A stretch of 64,000 nucleotides of DNA from CAWKMN01 sp963850765 (GCA_963850765.1 CAWKMN010000006.1:558001-622000), one strand, 5' to 3'. Shown: positions 52,673 to 62,770, counted from the first letter of the stretch. A program made the numbers and translations. Notes: generated by a model from the letters alone, not told the origin.

Positions 52673-53825
52673 TCAAAGCGTCTGTGCCTGTGGATCGAGC
52701 GGTAAGCTGATGGGGTTGCCACCGTCTGCCGCGGACTGGCGGATGGCCAGGATGATCTCCTGATCCAGCCGGGCCTGTAGTGGGCCGTAGCTGGGCGCGT
52801 ACTGTCGCGCACGGCCTTCACCAGGCTCATCATACAGCCGGCCACGCCGATCTCGTCGTCGTGCCACTGTGGGCCGTGCCCACGCCTGGCAGCCGGAAGG
52901 GGTTGTCCCAGACCACTGATCGGCTGGTCCGGGTCGCCCGTGTGCGCCACCATCGCTTCGAGCGCCCCCCATCGACGCGCTCCCAGCGCCGCTCGAGGGT
53001 GATGAAACGCGGCGCTTCGCCTCCGGGTGCGAGCAGGCTGAGCCACTCCTGCACCTCCAACCCACGGCCGATCGTGATGCCCATGCCCTTCTCCGCCAGG
53101 AAGCGGCTGCTGCGCCACCAGCGCAAGGCCGAGTCGTAGCCAACGTCGGTCCAGTGGAAGATGCCCAGCCGCCCGTCCTCGAACTCGATCATGCCGTGCT
53201 CCTGCACTTCGGCGCGCGGGCCGCGTGTCTGCGCCAGCCTTGACCAATGCGGAGCAAGATCGAAGGTGTGTACCGCGCCGGTCACGTGGATCGGCACTGC
53301 GTCGAAGCCCAGGTAGCTGCGCATGACGCTGACGCCATGATAGCCATGCCCGGCAAAGTCGCTGAACGATGTATGGACACGGCCGAACACGCCGGACTCA
53401 ATCAGCTTCAGCTTGATCTGCTCCAGCGGGCGGCGGTGGAACTGCTCGGCCACCTCGATCTTCAGCCCGCGCTCGGCAGCAGCGCGATGATGGCATCGGC
53501 TTCGCCCAGCCTGTGCGCGATCGGCGTCTCGAGCAGCACGTTCAGCCCGGCCTCGAACCGCCATCAGCCCGACCTCGCCGTTGGCATGATAGGTGACACA
53601 CACAACGCCAATATCCGGCGCGGTCTCGCGCACCAGGCGCTCCGCATCCAGGTACCAGGGCACGCCGAGAGCCTGGCCCAGCCGGGCCGCTGACTCTTCG
53701 CGGCGTCCCCACGCGGCTACCACTTCGACTTCTCCCGCCAGCCCGCGCAGCACAGGTGCATACATATACAACGCGCGCGGTGCGGTGCCGATCAGGGCTA
53801 CTCGGAGAGGCGCTTGGGTGCTCAT
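52673..53825 (-). pseudogene. Gfo/Idh/MocA-family oxidoreductase, several frameshifts
   Basis: ATG 53825 starts STQAPLRVALIGTAPRALYMYAPVL (NAD(P)-binding motif) and VEVVAAWGRREESAARLGQALG. Near 53560 the frame shifts and near 53475 it shifts back; the intended sequence EAGLNVLLETPIAHRLGEADAIIALLPSAG lies in another frame. The core GLKIEVAEQFHRRPLEQIKLKLI and LGIFHWTDVGYDSALRWWRSSRFLAEKG is intact. Further shifts near 52970 (ALEAMVAHTGDPDQPISGLGQP) and 52800 are needed to reach the C terminus ISLPLDPQAQTL at 52673. At least four indels: decay or a poor consensus. Gfo/Idh enzymes oxidise sugars or polyols; this gene ends the LacI-controlled locus of 53-61 kb. Confidence 0.75.
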
Positions 53826-53858
53826 GATTCGCTCGCTTTTTGGTCTTGACTTCGGGGG

Positions 53859-55121
53859 TCACTTTATGTCGGGTTTCACGTCAATACCCAGCACCCCGCA
53901 AAGTTTGATCACTGTGAACCGGTTACGGAGGTAGTGCCCATACAACAGCGCCGGTTCGACCATCGCCTCATCCAGCCCCAACGTTTTCCAGTCGGTCGGC
54001 GCGCCAACCTGACGCAGCAGGTCCAGAATTGTGTTTGAGGGCAGCACGGTTTGCGCAATCTGCTGTATCCGCGGCCAGTTCTCCACGATGCGCTGCTGCA
54101 AACGGTTATGCTCCGCCTCGGTCATGTTGAGGAACGGTTCCTGGATGCGCAGCACCTGCTCCGCTCCCGGCCCGTAGGCGTGCCTGATCTCAGCGATCGC
54201 GGCGTCGGGTCCCGAATACTTGGCATTCTGCACCAGTCCGCGTACCTCGTCCTGCGTCAGGTTGCGCACCTTGTCGTAAAGCTGCGCGATCAACGACGTC
54301 GCATAGCCCACCTTGGAACCGTGCAGGATCGCCGGTTTGTTAGCTTTGAGAAGCTGCATCTCCCAATAGTGCGAACAGTGATGCTCCGAGCCGGAGGCGG
54401 GCCGCGAATCCCCAATTTCCAACATGCATAACCCGGTTTCAATCAGGCCGTCAATCAGGAATCGAACGCCCGGCTCTGTTCCCGTGGCAATATCGTCAGC
54501 CGCCTCAAAGCAGTTCGCCATGGCCGAACGGACTCGTCGATCGATGTTCTGATCAAAGGGTTCATTCCAGAGCAGTTGTCCGAGCTGCCAGTCCGCTAAC
54601 GCCGTCGTCTTGCCGATCACGTCGCCAAAGCCCGCTGCCGTGAGCCGGTGAGGAGCCGCGACGAGGGTATCGAGGTCAGCAAAAACCGCGATCGGGCCTT
54701 GCGCCTTGTAGGTTTCCTTGATCCCACCCACCACCAGGGGCGCGCCCGTCGACAAAAACCCATCCACCGATGCCGCGGTCGGGGCCGAGATAAACGGGTT
54801 GCGAGTTCGGAAGGCGATATAGCGGGTGATGTCGGTGATCGTCCCGCTGCCGATGCCGACAAACACCTGATCGCCGGGCGGTGCCTGGATTAATAACTGC
54901 ATGAGATATTTCTCATCCGCAACCACCTCATCGCCTGTCAGCACAACATGGGTGATCGGAAGTCCCGCGCCCGTCAGTGCCGCCTCAATACGCTCACCCA
55001 GCGCAGGATAGGTATTCGTATCGGAGACGAGAGTAAAACGGGTAGAGGGCAAAGCTTTGCAGTAAGCCAGCAGGTGTTCGACTGCGTCTCGGCCAACATA
55101 GATATGGACATCGGGGTGCAT
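53859..55121 (-). CDS. sn-Glycerol-1-phosphate dehydrogenase-like protein (EgsA/AraM family)
   Basis: Start ATG 55121, with AAGGAG upstream. The 420-residue product is an iron-containing-alcohol-dehydrogenase-fold enzyme: VGIGSGTITDITRYIAF, SAPTAASVDGFLSTGAPLVVGGIKETYKAQGP and metal-binding SGSEHHCSHYWEMQ and ILHGSKVGYAT. This is the pattern of glycerol-1-phosphate dehydrogenases (EgsA of Bacillus, formerly AraM, and archaeal relatives). It reduces dihydroxyacetone phosphate or a similar ketose phosphate in characterised members. In this locus of sugar and polyol genes a role in catabolism is more likely than lipid synthesis. It is one of the two undamaged genes of its operon. Confidence 0.88.
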   Translation of the reverse strand: MHPDVHIYVGRDAVEHLLAYCKALPSTRFTLVSDTNTYPALGERIEAALTGAGLPITHVVLTGDEVVADEKYLMQLLIQAPPGDQVFVGIGSGTITDITRYIAFRTRNPFISAPTAASVDGFLSTGAPLVVGGIKETYKAQGPIAVFADLDTLVAAPHRLTAAGFGDVIGKTTALADWQLGQLLWNEPFDQNIDRRVRSAMANCFEAADDIATGTEPGVRFLIDGLIETGLCMLEIGDSRPASGSEHHCSHYWEMQLLKANKPAILHGSKVGYATSLIAQLYDKVRNLTQDEVRGLVQNAKYSGPDAAIAEIRHAYGPGAEQVLRIQEPFLNMTEAEHNRLQQRIVENWPRIQQIAQTVLPSNTILDLLRQVGAPTDWKTLGLDEAMVEPALLYGHYLRNRFTVIKLCGVLGIDVKPDIK

Positions 55122-55206
55122 ATGAGTTCTCCTTAGCACTTTCATAGGGACGACCTATCGCCGGCGAGACGGATAACACCTGCGCTCTGTCGGATCAAGT
55201 TTGGCA

Positions 55207-55239
55207 TCCCCCTCAACCGAGGTTGCGTATTGAGGGGGA
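55207..55239. repeat. Intergenic hairpin
   Basis: TCCCCCTCAA (55207-55216) pairs perfectly with TTGAGGGGGA (55230-55239) over a 13-nt loop, between the epimerase-like gene and the glycerol-1-phosphate dehydrogenase gene. No T-run. Confidence 0.6.
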
Positions 55240-55260
55240 ATTCAGGAACGAAAAGCACGG

Positions 55261-56120
55261 CTAGTGCAGGCCGTACTGGGCAGCCCGCTCGCGCAGAAAC
55301 CGCAGACCCTCTGCCGCCAACACGTCCGATGGGCGGTTCGGTGGACGCCACAGACAGGTCGCCGCGATCAGGTCAGGATTGATCGCCGCGAATGATTCCA
55401 GCACCAGGGGACCCGCATACCGGGCGTCAACCAAGCCCCTGAAGAACTGATCCCAATTCACGGTGCCGGTGCCGACCAGGCCGCGATGGCTTTCACTCAT
55501 ATGAATATAGCCGAGCGTTTCTGCGCAGGCGACGATTGGCTTGTAGAAGCCTTCTTCTTCGATGTTCATGTGATATGTATCGGCGTGCAGTTGGATATTG
55601 TGAGCGCCCCGATCTCGGATCGGCTTTCACGGCAGCCTGACCATCTTCCAACGTATTGTACATATACGTTTCATAGCGGTTGCAGCATTCAAGACCGAGC
55701 GTCATTCCGCGCTTTTTCGCTTCTTCCGCCACTTCGGTCAGCGTATCAACGACGACCTGCTCGTTCCGCGTCTGAAGGCGGTTTGCCCGTCAGGAGGCCA
55801 TGGGCATACCCGATGCACCCACATAAATAAGTGCCTCCGATCGCTTCGAGTTTGTCCATGGCAGCGAACAGAAACCTTTTGGCCTTTTCGGGTTGATCGG
55901 GCATGTGGGAATCACGCGGCAGCACCAGCGAGGCGACCACGTCAATCCCTGCTGCGCTGATGGCTTTTTTGTGCGCCGCAGCGTCGAACTCGGCTGGCTT
56001 AAGCAGCGGTATCTCCAGGAAATCAAAACCAACCTTACCCGCCTGGGCAATTGCGTAATTGCCGGCTTCGGTAGTCCATTCAGGAATCCAGACAAAGGCA
56101 TGAGCCCCAAATTTCGGCAT
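55261..56120 (-). pseudogene. D-tagatose-3-epimerase-like sugar epimerase/isomerase, two frameshifts
   Basis: ATG 56120 follows AAGGAG and starts PKFGAHAFVWIPEW. Next are FDFLEIPLLKPAEFD, VVASLVLPRD and FLFAAMDKLEAIGGTYLCGCIGYAHG, the xylose-isomerase-like TIM barrel of D-tagatose/D-psicose 3-epimerases. Frames shift near 55765 (then VVDTLTEVAEEAKKRGMTLGLECCNRYETYMYNTLEDGQAAVKA) and near 55622 (then NIQLHADTYHMNIEEEGF). The catalytic-type HMSESHRGLVGTGTVNWDQFF and the end GLRFLRERAAQYGLH are intact. The metal-binding His, Glu and Asp residues of the family appear to be present once the two frameshifts are repaired. About 286 residues. Confidence 0.75.
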
Positions 56121-56188
56121 ATCAAACTCCTTTTGCAGCAATAAGTAAGATAGTGCGCCAGGGAAAACCTTCAAGGCCGATCAGGTGT

Positions 56189-57025
56189 TCACAAAACAGC
56201 CTGCAAGGCGGATGGTATTTCCCCAATGTTTTCCAGCACAAAGTCGGGCGGACGCTCCATACGGGCGACCCCCTCGCGCGTGGATGCTCCCGTGAGTACG
56301 ACGGCGGTCAGCATGCCGGCTTGCTGCCCCATGAACATATCGGTCTCCAGCCGATCCCCAACCATCAGGCAGCGATCGGCTGGAAGGCCGAGCCGGTTTA
56401 AGGCGACTTCCATAATCAGCCTGGAGGGTTTGCCGGCGAGCAGTTCCAGTTTGCGCCCGGTGATGTGCTCCAGGGCGGCGATCGTTGCGCCCGCATCGGG
56501 GATCCCACCGCCGGGCATTGGACAGGCTTTGTCCGCATTCGTGGCAAAAAACCGGGCACCGTTGATCAGCGCCTGGTAGGCCGTGTTCAGCTTACGATAG
56601 TCCAGCGTGCGATCAAACGCGACCACCACCGCATCCACCCCATCGGCGTGAATGACTTCGTGGGAATCCTGATCGCGGAATTCATCCAGAACGTGCAGAC
56701 CATGACCCCGCAGCTCATCGTGGAGCGCCTGTTCGCCGATCACGTAATACGCCAGATCGGGAAAATGCCTGGACAGGTGATAGCCCAACACATACCCGGA
56801 GGTGATCACATCATCGGCGTCGGTTGGGATATTGAGCCGGGATAGTTTTTCGGCGTAGGCGGTCCGGGGCTGTAACGGTTTATTGCTGACGAAAAGCACA
56901 CGTTTGCCACGTTCTCGCAGATACGCAATCGTCTCAACGGCCCCTGGAATAGCCTTGTCGCCGAGATAGACTGTTCCGTCCAGGTCAAACACAAAACCGT
57001 CAACCGTCGTTTGTCCCATCGTCAT
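56189..57025 (-). CDS. HAD-superfamily phosphatase, NagD-like (subfamily IIA)
   Basis: Start ATG 57025 (MTMGQ) is 4 nt after the SDR stop; a frame open 33 nt further upstream is ignored. The 278-residue product has the HAD motifs: FDLDGTVYLGD (Asp nucleophile), SNKPLQ, the IIA cap, AGKPSRLIMEVALNRLGL and MVGDRLETDMFMGQQAG. It resembles NagD/glycerophosphate- or p-nitrophenyl-phosphatase-like proteins. A sugar- or glycerol-phosphate substrate would fit the glycerol-1-phosphate dehydrogenase two genes further on. It is one of the undamaged genes in the operon. Confidence 0.9.
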   Translation of the reverse strand: MTMGQTTVDGFVFDLDGTVYLGDKAIPGAVETIAYLRERGKRVLFVSNKPLQPRTAYAEKLSRLNIPTDADDVITSGYVLGYHLSRHFPDLAYYVIGEQALHDELRGHGLHVLDEFRDQDSHEVIHADGVDAVVVAFDRTLDYRKLNTAYQALINGARFFATNADKACPMPGGGIPDAGATIAALEHITGRKLELLAGKPSRLIMEVALNRLGLPADRCLMVGDRLETDMFMGQQAGMLTAVVLTGASTREGVARMERPPDFVLENIGEIPSALQAVL

Positions 57026-57029
57026 GGTT

Positions 57030-57777
57030 CTAGTAGAAGATAATCCCTCCACACACATTCAGTGACTGGCCGGTAATGTAGGACGAATCGGGCGAGGCAA
57101 AAAACGCCACAGACCCGACCACATCCTCCGGCTCACCCAACCGTTTGAGAGCCGTGGCGCTGGTCCATTTGTCGATATTCTCCTGAGAGCCGAGGTTGTT
57201 TCGTCCCATTTCGGTCAGGATGATACCGGGACACACCGCATTGACCGTGATGCCATAAGGGCCTAACTCCATCGCCAGGACACGCGTGAATTCGATGATG
57301 GCCGCTTTGGACGAGCAGTAATGTGCTTGACCTGGCGCTCCTTCTTTACCACCAATGGATGCAATATGAATGATTCGGCCTGAACGCCGCGCTTTCATAT
57401 GCGGCATGACGGCCTGAGTTACCAGGAACGTGCCTTTGGCGTTGACATCAAAAATCTTGTCCCAGATTTCCTCAGGCATCTCTTCGATCATATTCACCGT
57501 CAGGATCCCCGCGTTGTTCACCAACACGTCGATCCGGCCGAACTCCTGAAGGGCCTTGCGGACCATATCCTGGACCTGGGTTTTGGAACTGACATCAGCG
57601 AGGACGGGCAGCGCACGCTGACCCTTTGCACGGATTTTCGCCGCGACATCGTTCAGCACGGCTTCATCCGAGGGCAGATCGTTAATCACCAGATCGTATC
57701 CCCGGTCGGCCATGCCAAGGGCGAGTCGCGCAGCCAATGCCTTTGGCGGCACCCGTGACCAAAACTACTTCACTCAT
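57030..57777 (-). pseudogene. SDR-family oxidoreductase, frameshift near the start
   Basis: ATG 57777 begins SEVVLVTGAAKGIG, the cofactor motif. One base shift near 57735 then gives ARLALGMADRGYDLVINDLP and a complete SDR: VLVNNAGI, IIHIASIGGKEGAPGQAHYCSSKAA (catalytic Ser, Tyr, Lys) and SYITGQSLNVCGGI. Without the repair the protein would lack its nucleotide-binding start. It is FabG-like and probably acts on a sugar or polyol in this locus. Confidence 0.78.
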
Positions 57778-57883
57778 AAATAGAACCTCCTAACAAGATT
57801 CGATCCAGGCACCTTATTACAATCTATAGGTACGTTCACCCTTCGATTTTCCGAAAAGTCCATCATTGGGAGATCGATCTAGA

Positions 57884-58712
57884 TTATCCCTTGACTGCTC
57901 CGAGAGTAAGCCCGGCCACATGTAGCGTTGGGTGAGGAATGTCAGGATAATAATCGGCACAATTTGAATAACGGCTCCGGCGGCCATCAGTTCCCACACG
58001 ATGTTTGTTTGCCCAACAAACTCGGTCAGGACAACAGTAAATGTCTTGGAATTGCTGCTGGTCAGAAAGATCGCTAACAGAAGTTCATTCCAACAGAACA
58101 AGGCGGTGAAGATCGCCACCGTCGAAAGACCGCCCGCAGACAGCGGGACCGCGATGCGGAGAAGCACCTGAGGCCACGAACATCCATCGACTAAAGCCGC
58201 CTCGAAGACTTCGCGGGGCAACTGCCGGAGGAATGTGCTCGACATCCAGATGGCGAAGGGGAGATTGAAGCCAATGTAGATGAGTATCAGAGCCCCAACG
58301 CGAATCATACAACCCGATCTCCTGATCCCTAAATAGAGGGGGATCGCCGCCGCAATAGGGGGCATCATGCGTGTGCTCAAAATCCAGAGTTCGAGATCTT
58401 GTTTGCGTTTGAAGGCGAACACGGCCAGGGCAAAAGCAGCAGGGACCGCGATGAGCAGCACCCCCACCGTACTGCCCAATGTGATGAGAACAGAGTTCTC
58501 AAGGTTGGGCAGGCGTCGGTCAAGGATCGTGTTGTAGTTGTGGGTGTTTAATGTTGCCGGTATCCAGACGGGCGGATTGACCGTGAAGATCTCAAGCCGG
58601 GTTTTGAAGCCCGTAAGGAGAGTCCAGATCAACGGGGCAATATTAGGCGAGGGTGAGCGCAACAGCCAGCAAGACGAGGATCGTTGTTTTTAACCATTTG
58701 CTAAGTCGCATC
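57884..58712 (-). pseudogene. Sugar ABC transporter permease, MalG-like, several frameshifts
   Basis: ATG 58712 begins RLSKWLKTTILVLLAVALTLA. Frame changes are needed near 58655, near 58315 and 58288 (IGLYDSRWG in another frame between them) and near 57920, where VAGLTLGAVKG and TAA 57884 restore the standard MalG end. The EAA loop (EVFEAALVDGCSWPQVLLRIAVPL) and IQIVPIIILTFLTQRYM are intact. At least four indels in 830 bp, some compensating each other. Confidence 0.75.
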
Positions 58713-59580
58713 GATCCCTTCCTCCCGCATGAAACGGTACAGGACATTGGTCACAATAGTCGCCATGATTAAAATAATAACTGCCGCTGCTGAGCCATAG
58801 CCTACATTAAAGAACCCGAACATCTCGCGGTACGCATACATGCTCACCACCTCGGTTGCGCTCCCTGGTCCACCTCGTGTGGCGACATATACCACGTCGA
58901 ACATCCTGAAGTTGTCAATGACGCGGAAAATAATGCCGATCAGAATCACATTGCGTAGAAATGGCAGCTCAACATGCCGAATAATCTGCAGAAAATTGGC
59001 CCCATCAATGGCCGCCGCCTCATACTGCTCACGCGGGATCGACTGCAGTCCAGCCAGGATCAAAAGCATGAGGAACGGACTCCACTGCCAGACGTTGACC
59101 ATTATCAGGGATTTGAGCGCCGAATTAACTGAGGCGAACCAGGGATACGGTGCCATCCCTAGCTGACGCAGGATGTAATTGGAAATCCCCAGGGAAGGAC
59201 TAAAGATATAGGACCAGAGCAGGCCAGAGACGACCGGCGTAAGCATCATGGGGAGAATATATACAGTCCGAATGAAACTGCTTCCGGGCACATGCGAAAT
59301 TGATGAAAAGAGGCGGGCCACTAAAAAGGCGATCAGCAGCTCGATCAGGATCGAAAAGATTATGAGTTCCAGTGTATTTTTGATGGAGGTCCGGAACAGA
59401 TCATCGCTGAGTAAAGTCTGGTAGTTTTCCAGCCCGATAAAGCCCTTCTGATAGGGTCGGGACAGGTTCTTGCGGGTGGTGCTGAGGTAAAGAGAATACA
59501 AAAACGGGTAAATCGACATGAATAATAAGATAGATTATCGCAGGAGTTAAAAAAAGATTTCGGATGCGCCGGTTCCCCAT
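58701..59580 (-). pseudogene. Sugar ABC transporter permease, MalF-like, frameshift near the start
   Basis: ATG 59580 starts MGNRRIRNLFLTPAIIYLII, then a base is missing near 59522. From MSIYPFLYSLYLSTTRKN onward the frame is intact: LIELLIAFLVARLF, YILPMMLTPVVSGLLWSYIF and the EAA loop EQYEAAAIDGANFLQIIRHVELPFLRN. It partners the MalG-like gene downstream, which its stop overlaps. Confidence 0.8.
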
Positions 59581-59661
59581 CCTATTGACCTTTCATTGTC
59601 GACCAAACAAGACAATGGGTGGCTGAAATGATCCTCAGCCACCCGAAAGGTACTGCTAAGC

Positions 59662-61005
59662 TTACTGGTTTACCACGTAGCCAGCTTCCTTCAGCAACGC
59701 AGCGACGTCTTCGTCCGCCGCCTTCATCGCTTCTTCAGCGGTCATATTGCCCACGATCGCTTCAGAGATGTAGTTGCCGATGGTGGTGATGATGTCGCTG
59801 GATTCCGGGGATGCGCGGACGGCAATCCGCATAGGTGTAGGGGACTGATTCTGCAACAATAGGTACCCACCACTGGGCAGCGAGTATGTCGAGGATCGCC
59901 ATGTGAGACATGCCGGGGGCCGGTAGCCGCAAGGACGAACTGTTGAGGATCTCCTGATTGGTGCACCACTTGATATAGTCCCAGGCCATGTCTTTTTGCG
60001 TCAGCGAACTTGTTGATGCCCATGAGCCAGCCACCGAGCGGCGGTGACGGCTCGGCACCTCAGCATGGGGGAACAACGCCGTCCCGAATTTGTCGGTAAT
60101 GATCGATTGCTCAGGATTGGCGAAGCCTGGCGTACGGACTGTCCACGCGGTGATCCACCGCTACCTGGCCGGTGGAGAACAGCGCGGCGCGCTCATCCCA
60201 GGCCACGTTCTCAGCGCCAACGGGTTCGTATTCCATCATATCGACGAAGAACTGCGCGAGCGCGATACTCTCAGGCGAGTCCAGCAGCGGGGTGATATCC
60301 GCATACGGGTCGGGCGAGCCGGGGTACGTGCTTTCAAACGGTTTGCCACCGAAGGCATAGATGTACTCAAAGTAGGCCTGGCCGACAGGTGAGCCGCGCT
60401 GGTTGTTCAAACTGGCGCCGTACATGCCGTCCTTGGTCAGGGCTGCCGCTGCTTCCTTCAGGTCGTCAACGGTCTACGGGCGCTTCAAGTCCAGCTTCCT
60501 CGAACAGGTCAGTGCGGTAGTGGGTAATTGCAATATACGGCCCGAACGGAACGCCGACGATCTGATCCTTCCACGTGACCACGTCGATGAAGGACGGCAT
60601 GAAATCGTCCCAGGCGATGATCGCGGGGTCGGTTGCGTCGATATAAGGTGTCAGGTCTTCGACAAACCCACCTTCAGCGAATTCGCCCACCCAGGGCGAG
60701 TTGAGAACGATCACATCGTAATCACTGCTTTGAGAAGCTCCGACCAGGACCTCTTTCTCGTGGGTCGCATCGTACCCGTACGAGTTGACGATAACTTCAG
60801 CGCCGGTGAGTTCTTCGAACGCCGGGTTGATCGTGTCAAAGGCACCGACCCACGGGTCGCCAATCATGAGGACCTTGAGGGTCTTGCCCGACCAGTCGCC
60901 GAGTTCCGCATCCCAATCGATACCGCCGTCCTGGGCCTGCGCCAAAGACAACGGCAAACTAATACAAGCCAGAATAAGCGTCAGGCTGACAAGCCGCTTT
61001 AACAT
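59662..61005 (-). pseudogene. Sugar-binding protein of the MalF/MalG importer, five or more frameshifts
   Basis: ATG 61005 gives a signal peptide (LKRLVSLTLILACISLPLSLAQA) and KTLKVLMIGDPWVGAFDTINPAFEELTGAEVIVNSYG. Frame shifts are needed near 60470, 60155, 60055, 60003 and 59850 to join KDGMYGASLNNQRGSPVGQAYFEYIYAFGGKPF, TAWTVRTPGFANPEQSIITDKFG, DMAWDYIKWCTNQE, and the end ITTIGNYISEAIVGNMTAEEAMKAADEDVAALLKEAGY. Each piece is conserved, so the ancestral protein was a normal ~440-residue family 1 binding protein. Confidence 0.75.
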
Positions 61006-61155
61006 GGGGAATCCTCCTAAACAATATTCGCGTGAGACGTTTGAGCCAATGTTCCTGTGTGTTAACCAGTTTGAGATATTCGGCGGTTCACCTCCTTTTC
61101 AAACCTGAAGGTGTGTAGAAGATCCAGACACGAGTGAGGACACAGTGGAGCCATG

Positions 61156-61190
61156 AAAAGGTTTACGTAAAGCTTTTCTTAGCATATAAT
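61156..61190 (+). promoter_or_regulatory. Promoter overlapped by a LacI-type operator
   Basis: TTTACG (61162-61167) and TATAAT (61185-61190) are 17 bp apart on the plus strand. A 22-bp, almost perfect palindrome with core TTTACGTAAA (61162-61171) and AAAAG/CTTTT outer arms spans 61156-61177. The central CG is typical of LacI-family sites. The position, between the divergent LacI gene and the binding-protein operon, suits autoregulation and operon control. Confidence 0.65.
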
Positions 61191-61301
61191 AGCTTTAGGT
61201 GGCTGTCAAGCAGTGGTCGTTGGGTGAATTGATAGACAAACGATAACTTGTCAGATATTGTTGAGCCATTTGCTGTTTCTTCAGTATCTCGAAAAGGTCT
61301 C

Positions 61302-62326
61302 ATGCCAACAATCACAGATGTTGCCAGAACTCGCCAATGTGTCCATTGCGACAGTGTCTGGAGTTCCTCAATGGTACGGCTTATGTGAGTCCAGAGTTGG
61401 AAGCGCGGGTGCAAAAGGCGATTGAGCAGTTGAGCTATCGTCCCAATGTACTGGCAAGGCATCTGCGACGAAATGAGAACTCCAGCATTGGCATTCTGAT
61501 CCCCGACTCGAAAAACCCTTTTTTTGCCGAGATGGCAAAAGGCGCGCAGGACATCTGTTTTGCCCAGGGATTTATTGCCGTGCTTTGTGATACAGATGAA
61601 CAACCCTCGAAGGCAATGGGCCATCTCGACCTGCTCTTTCAACAACGGGCTACCGGCTTTATTGTCGTCAGTCCCGGACATATTACCCCTCACTTGCAGC
61701 AGTTGCTTGACGATAAATATCGGATCGTGCTGGTCGATCGCGGTCTGTCAACGCTCGCAACGGATTTAGTCGTCTCTGATAACTATGGTGGAGGCCGGCA
61801 GGCCGTCGAGCACCTCATCGAGTTGGGCCATCGCCGGATCGGGTTTGTCGTGTCTAACCTGGAACATGAAACGATCCAGGGCCGCTGGGCCGGCGCACAA
61901 GAAGCGATGCATGCGGCAGGATTGGACCTTGATCCGGCATTGGTGTATATGGATGGCGATGAGCTTCCAGGTTCGGGATACGAGGGCGCTGAGAGGATTT
62001 TGACACAAGCCGTCCCGCCTACGGCAATTTTCGCCTTTAATGACCTGATGGCGTTTGGCGTCATCCGTTATGCCCATACCCACTGCATTGCCATACCCGA
62101 GCAGTTGTCGGTGATTGGCTTCGATGACATGATGATGGCCACTTATTCCACGCCCAGCCTCACCACCGTTCGCCAGCCAAAATACGAACTGGGGCAAAAG
62201 GCAGCTAAGATCCTGCTGCGCCGCGTCCGGGGCGACGAGTTGCCGAGAGTTCAACTAACGCTCGCTACAGAACTGGTGGTCCGAGAATCGAACAGTCCCT
62301 CCTGCCCTGTGCAGGGGCTAGGGTGA
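61302..62326 (+). pseudogene. LacI-family regulator, two frameshifts in the DNA-binding domain
   Basis: ATG 61302 begins PTITDVAR. Two single-base changes, near 61332 and 61372, restore LANVSIATVSGVLNGTAYVSPELEARVQKAIEQLSYRPN. The remaining ~290 codons are intact: SIGILIPDSKNPFFAEMAKGAQDICFAQGF, GGRQAVEHLIELGHRRIGFV, AIFAFNDLMAFGVIRYAHTHCIAIPEQLSVIGFDD and LTTVRQPKYELGQKAAKIL. If the frameshifts are real, the protein cannot bind DNA. It is divergent from the sugar/polyol operon at 52.7-61.0 kb. Confidence 0.8.
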
Positions 62327-62386
62327 TCAAGACGCAATCCCGTATGGTGCGAAAACTAATCCTCGCAAGAAACCGACCGTCCCAAA

Positions 62387-62556
62387 CTAGAGGGTGTTAT
62401 GCACTCAGATTGTCGGCATGGAACGGCTTTTGCTGGGAAACAGCCCCTCCCTAAATCCCTCCCCACCGGGTGGAGAGGGACTTGTGCCCTCCCTTTCTCC
62501 ACCGTGTGGGGAAAGGGGCCGGGGGATAGGGGCCAAAAGTGCATAACACGCTCTAG
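62387..62556. mobile_element. CTAG-ended miniature repeat element
   Basis: CTAGAGGGTGTTATGCA (62387-62403) and TGCATAACACGCTCTAG (62540-62556) are the inverted termini; one base differs between them. The core has CCCTCCCTAAATCCCTCCCC and GGGGGATAGGGGCC. The element is 170 bp and non-coding. Confidence 0.8.
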
Positions 62557-62570
62557 AGACCAGTTCCTGG

Positions 62571-62606
62571 AAACCCCCACAAGTGCGCTAAGCTTGCGGG
62601 GTTTTT
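62571..62606 (+). terminator. Intrinsic terminator
   Basis: CCCC..CAAG (62574-62583) pairs with CTTG.GGGG (62593-62601) and is followed by TTTTT. It is 245 bp beyond the LacI stop, with a miniature element between, so the element may have been inserted between gene and terminator. Confidence 0.6.
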
Positions 62607-62726
62607 GTTTGGTAGGGGTGCAAAGGTGAGGAACAGATGATCTTTCGTGTGATCTTGTTCACCTGGGACTTTGTGTTGGATCTGGCGGCAGTAGCGCCTG
62701 ACACGAGGGGAAAAACTGACCCCTGT

Positions 62727-62757
62727 GGTGTTGGCCGTCCGCCTGACAGCCAACACC
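62727..62757 (-). terminator. Intrinsic terminator of the broken surface-protein gene
   Basis: GGTGTTGGC (62727-62735) and GCCAACACC (62749-62757) form a 9-bp perfect stem, followed on the minus strand by ACAGGGGTCAGTTTTTCC. It lies 14 bp after the stop at 62771. Confidence 0.65.
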
Positions 62758-62770
62758 GGTCGGCTGTTGA

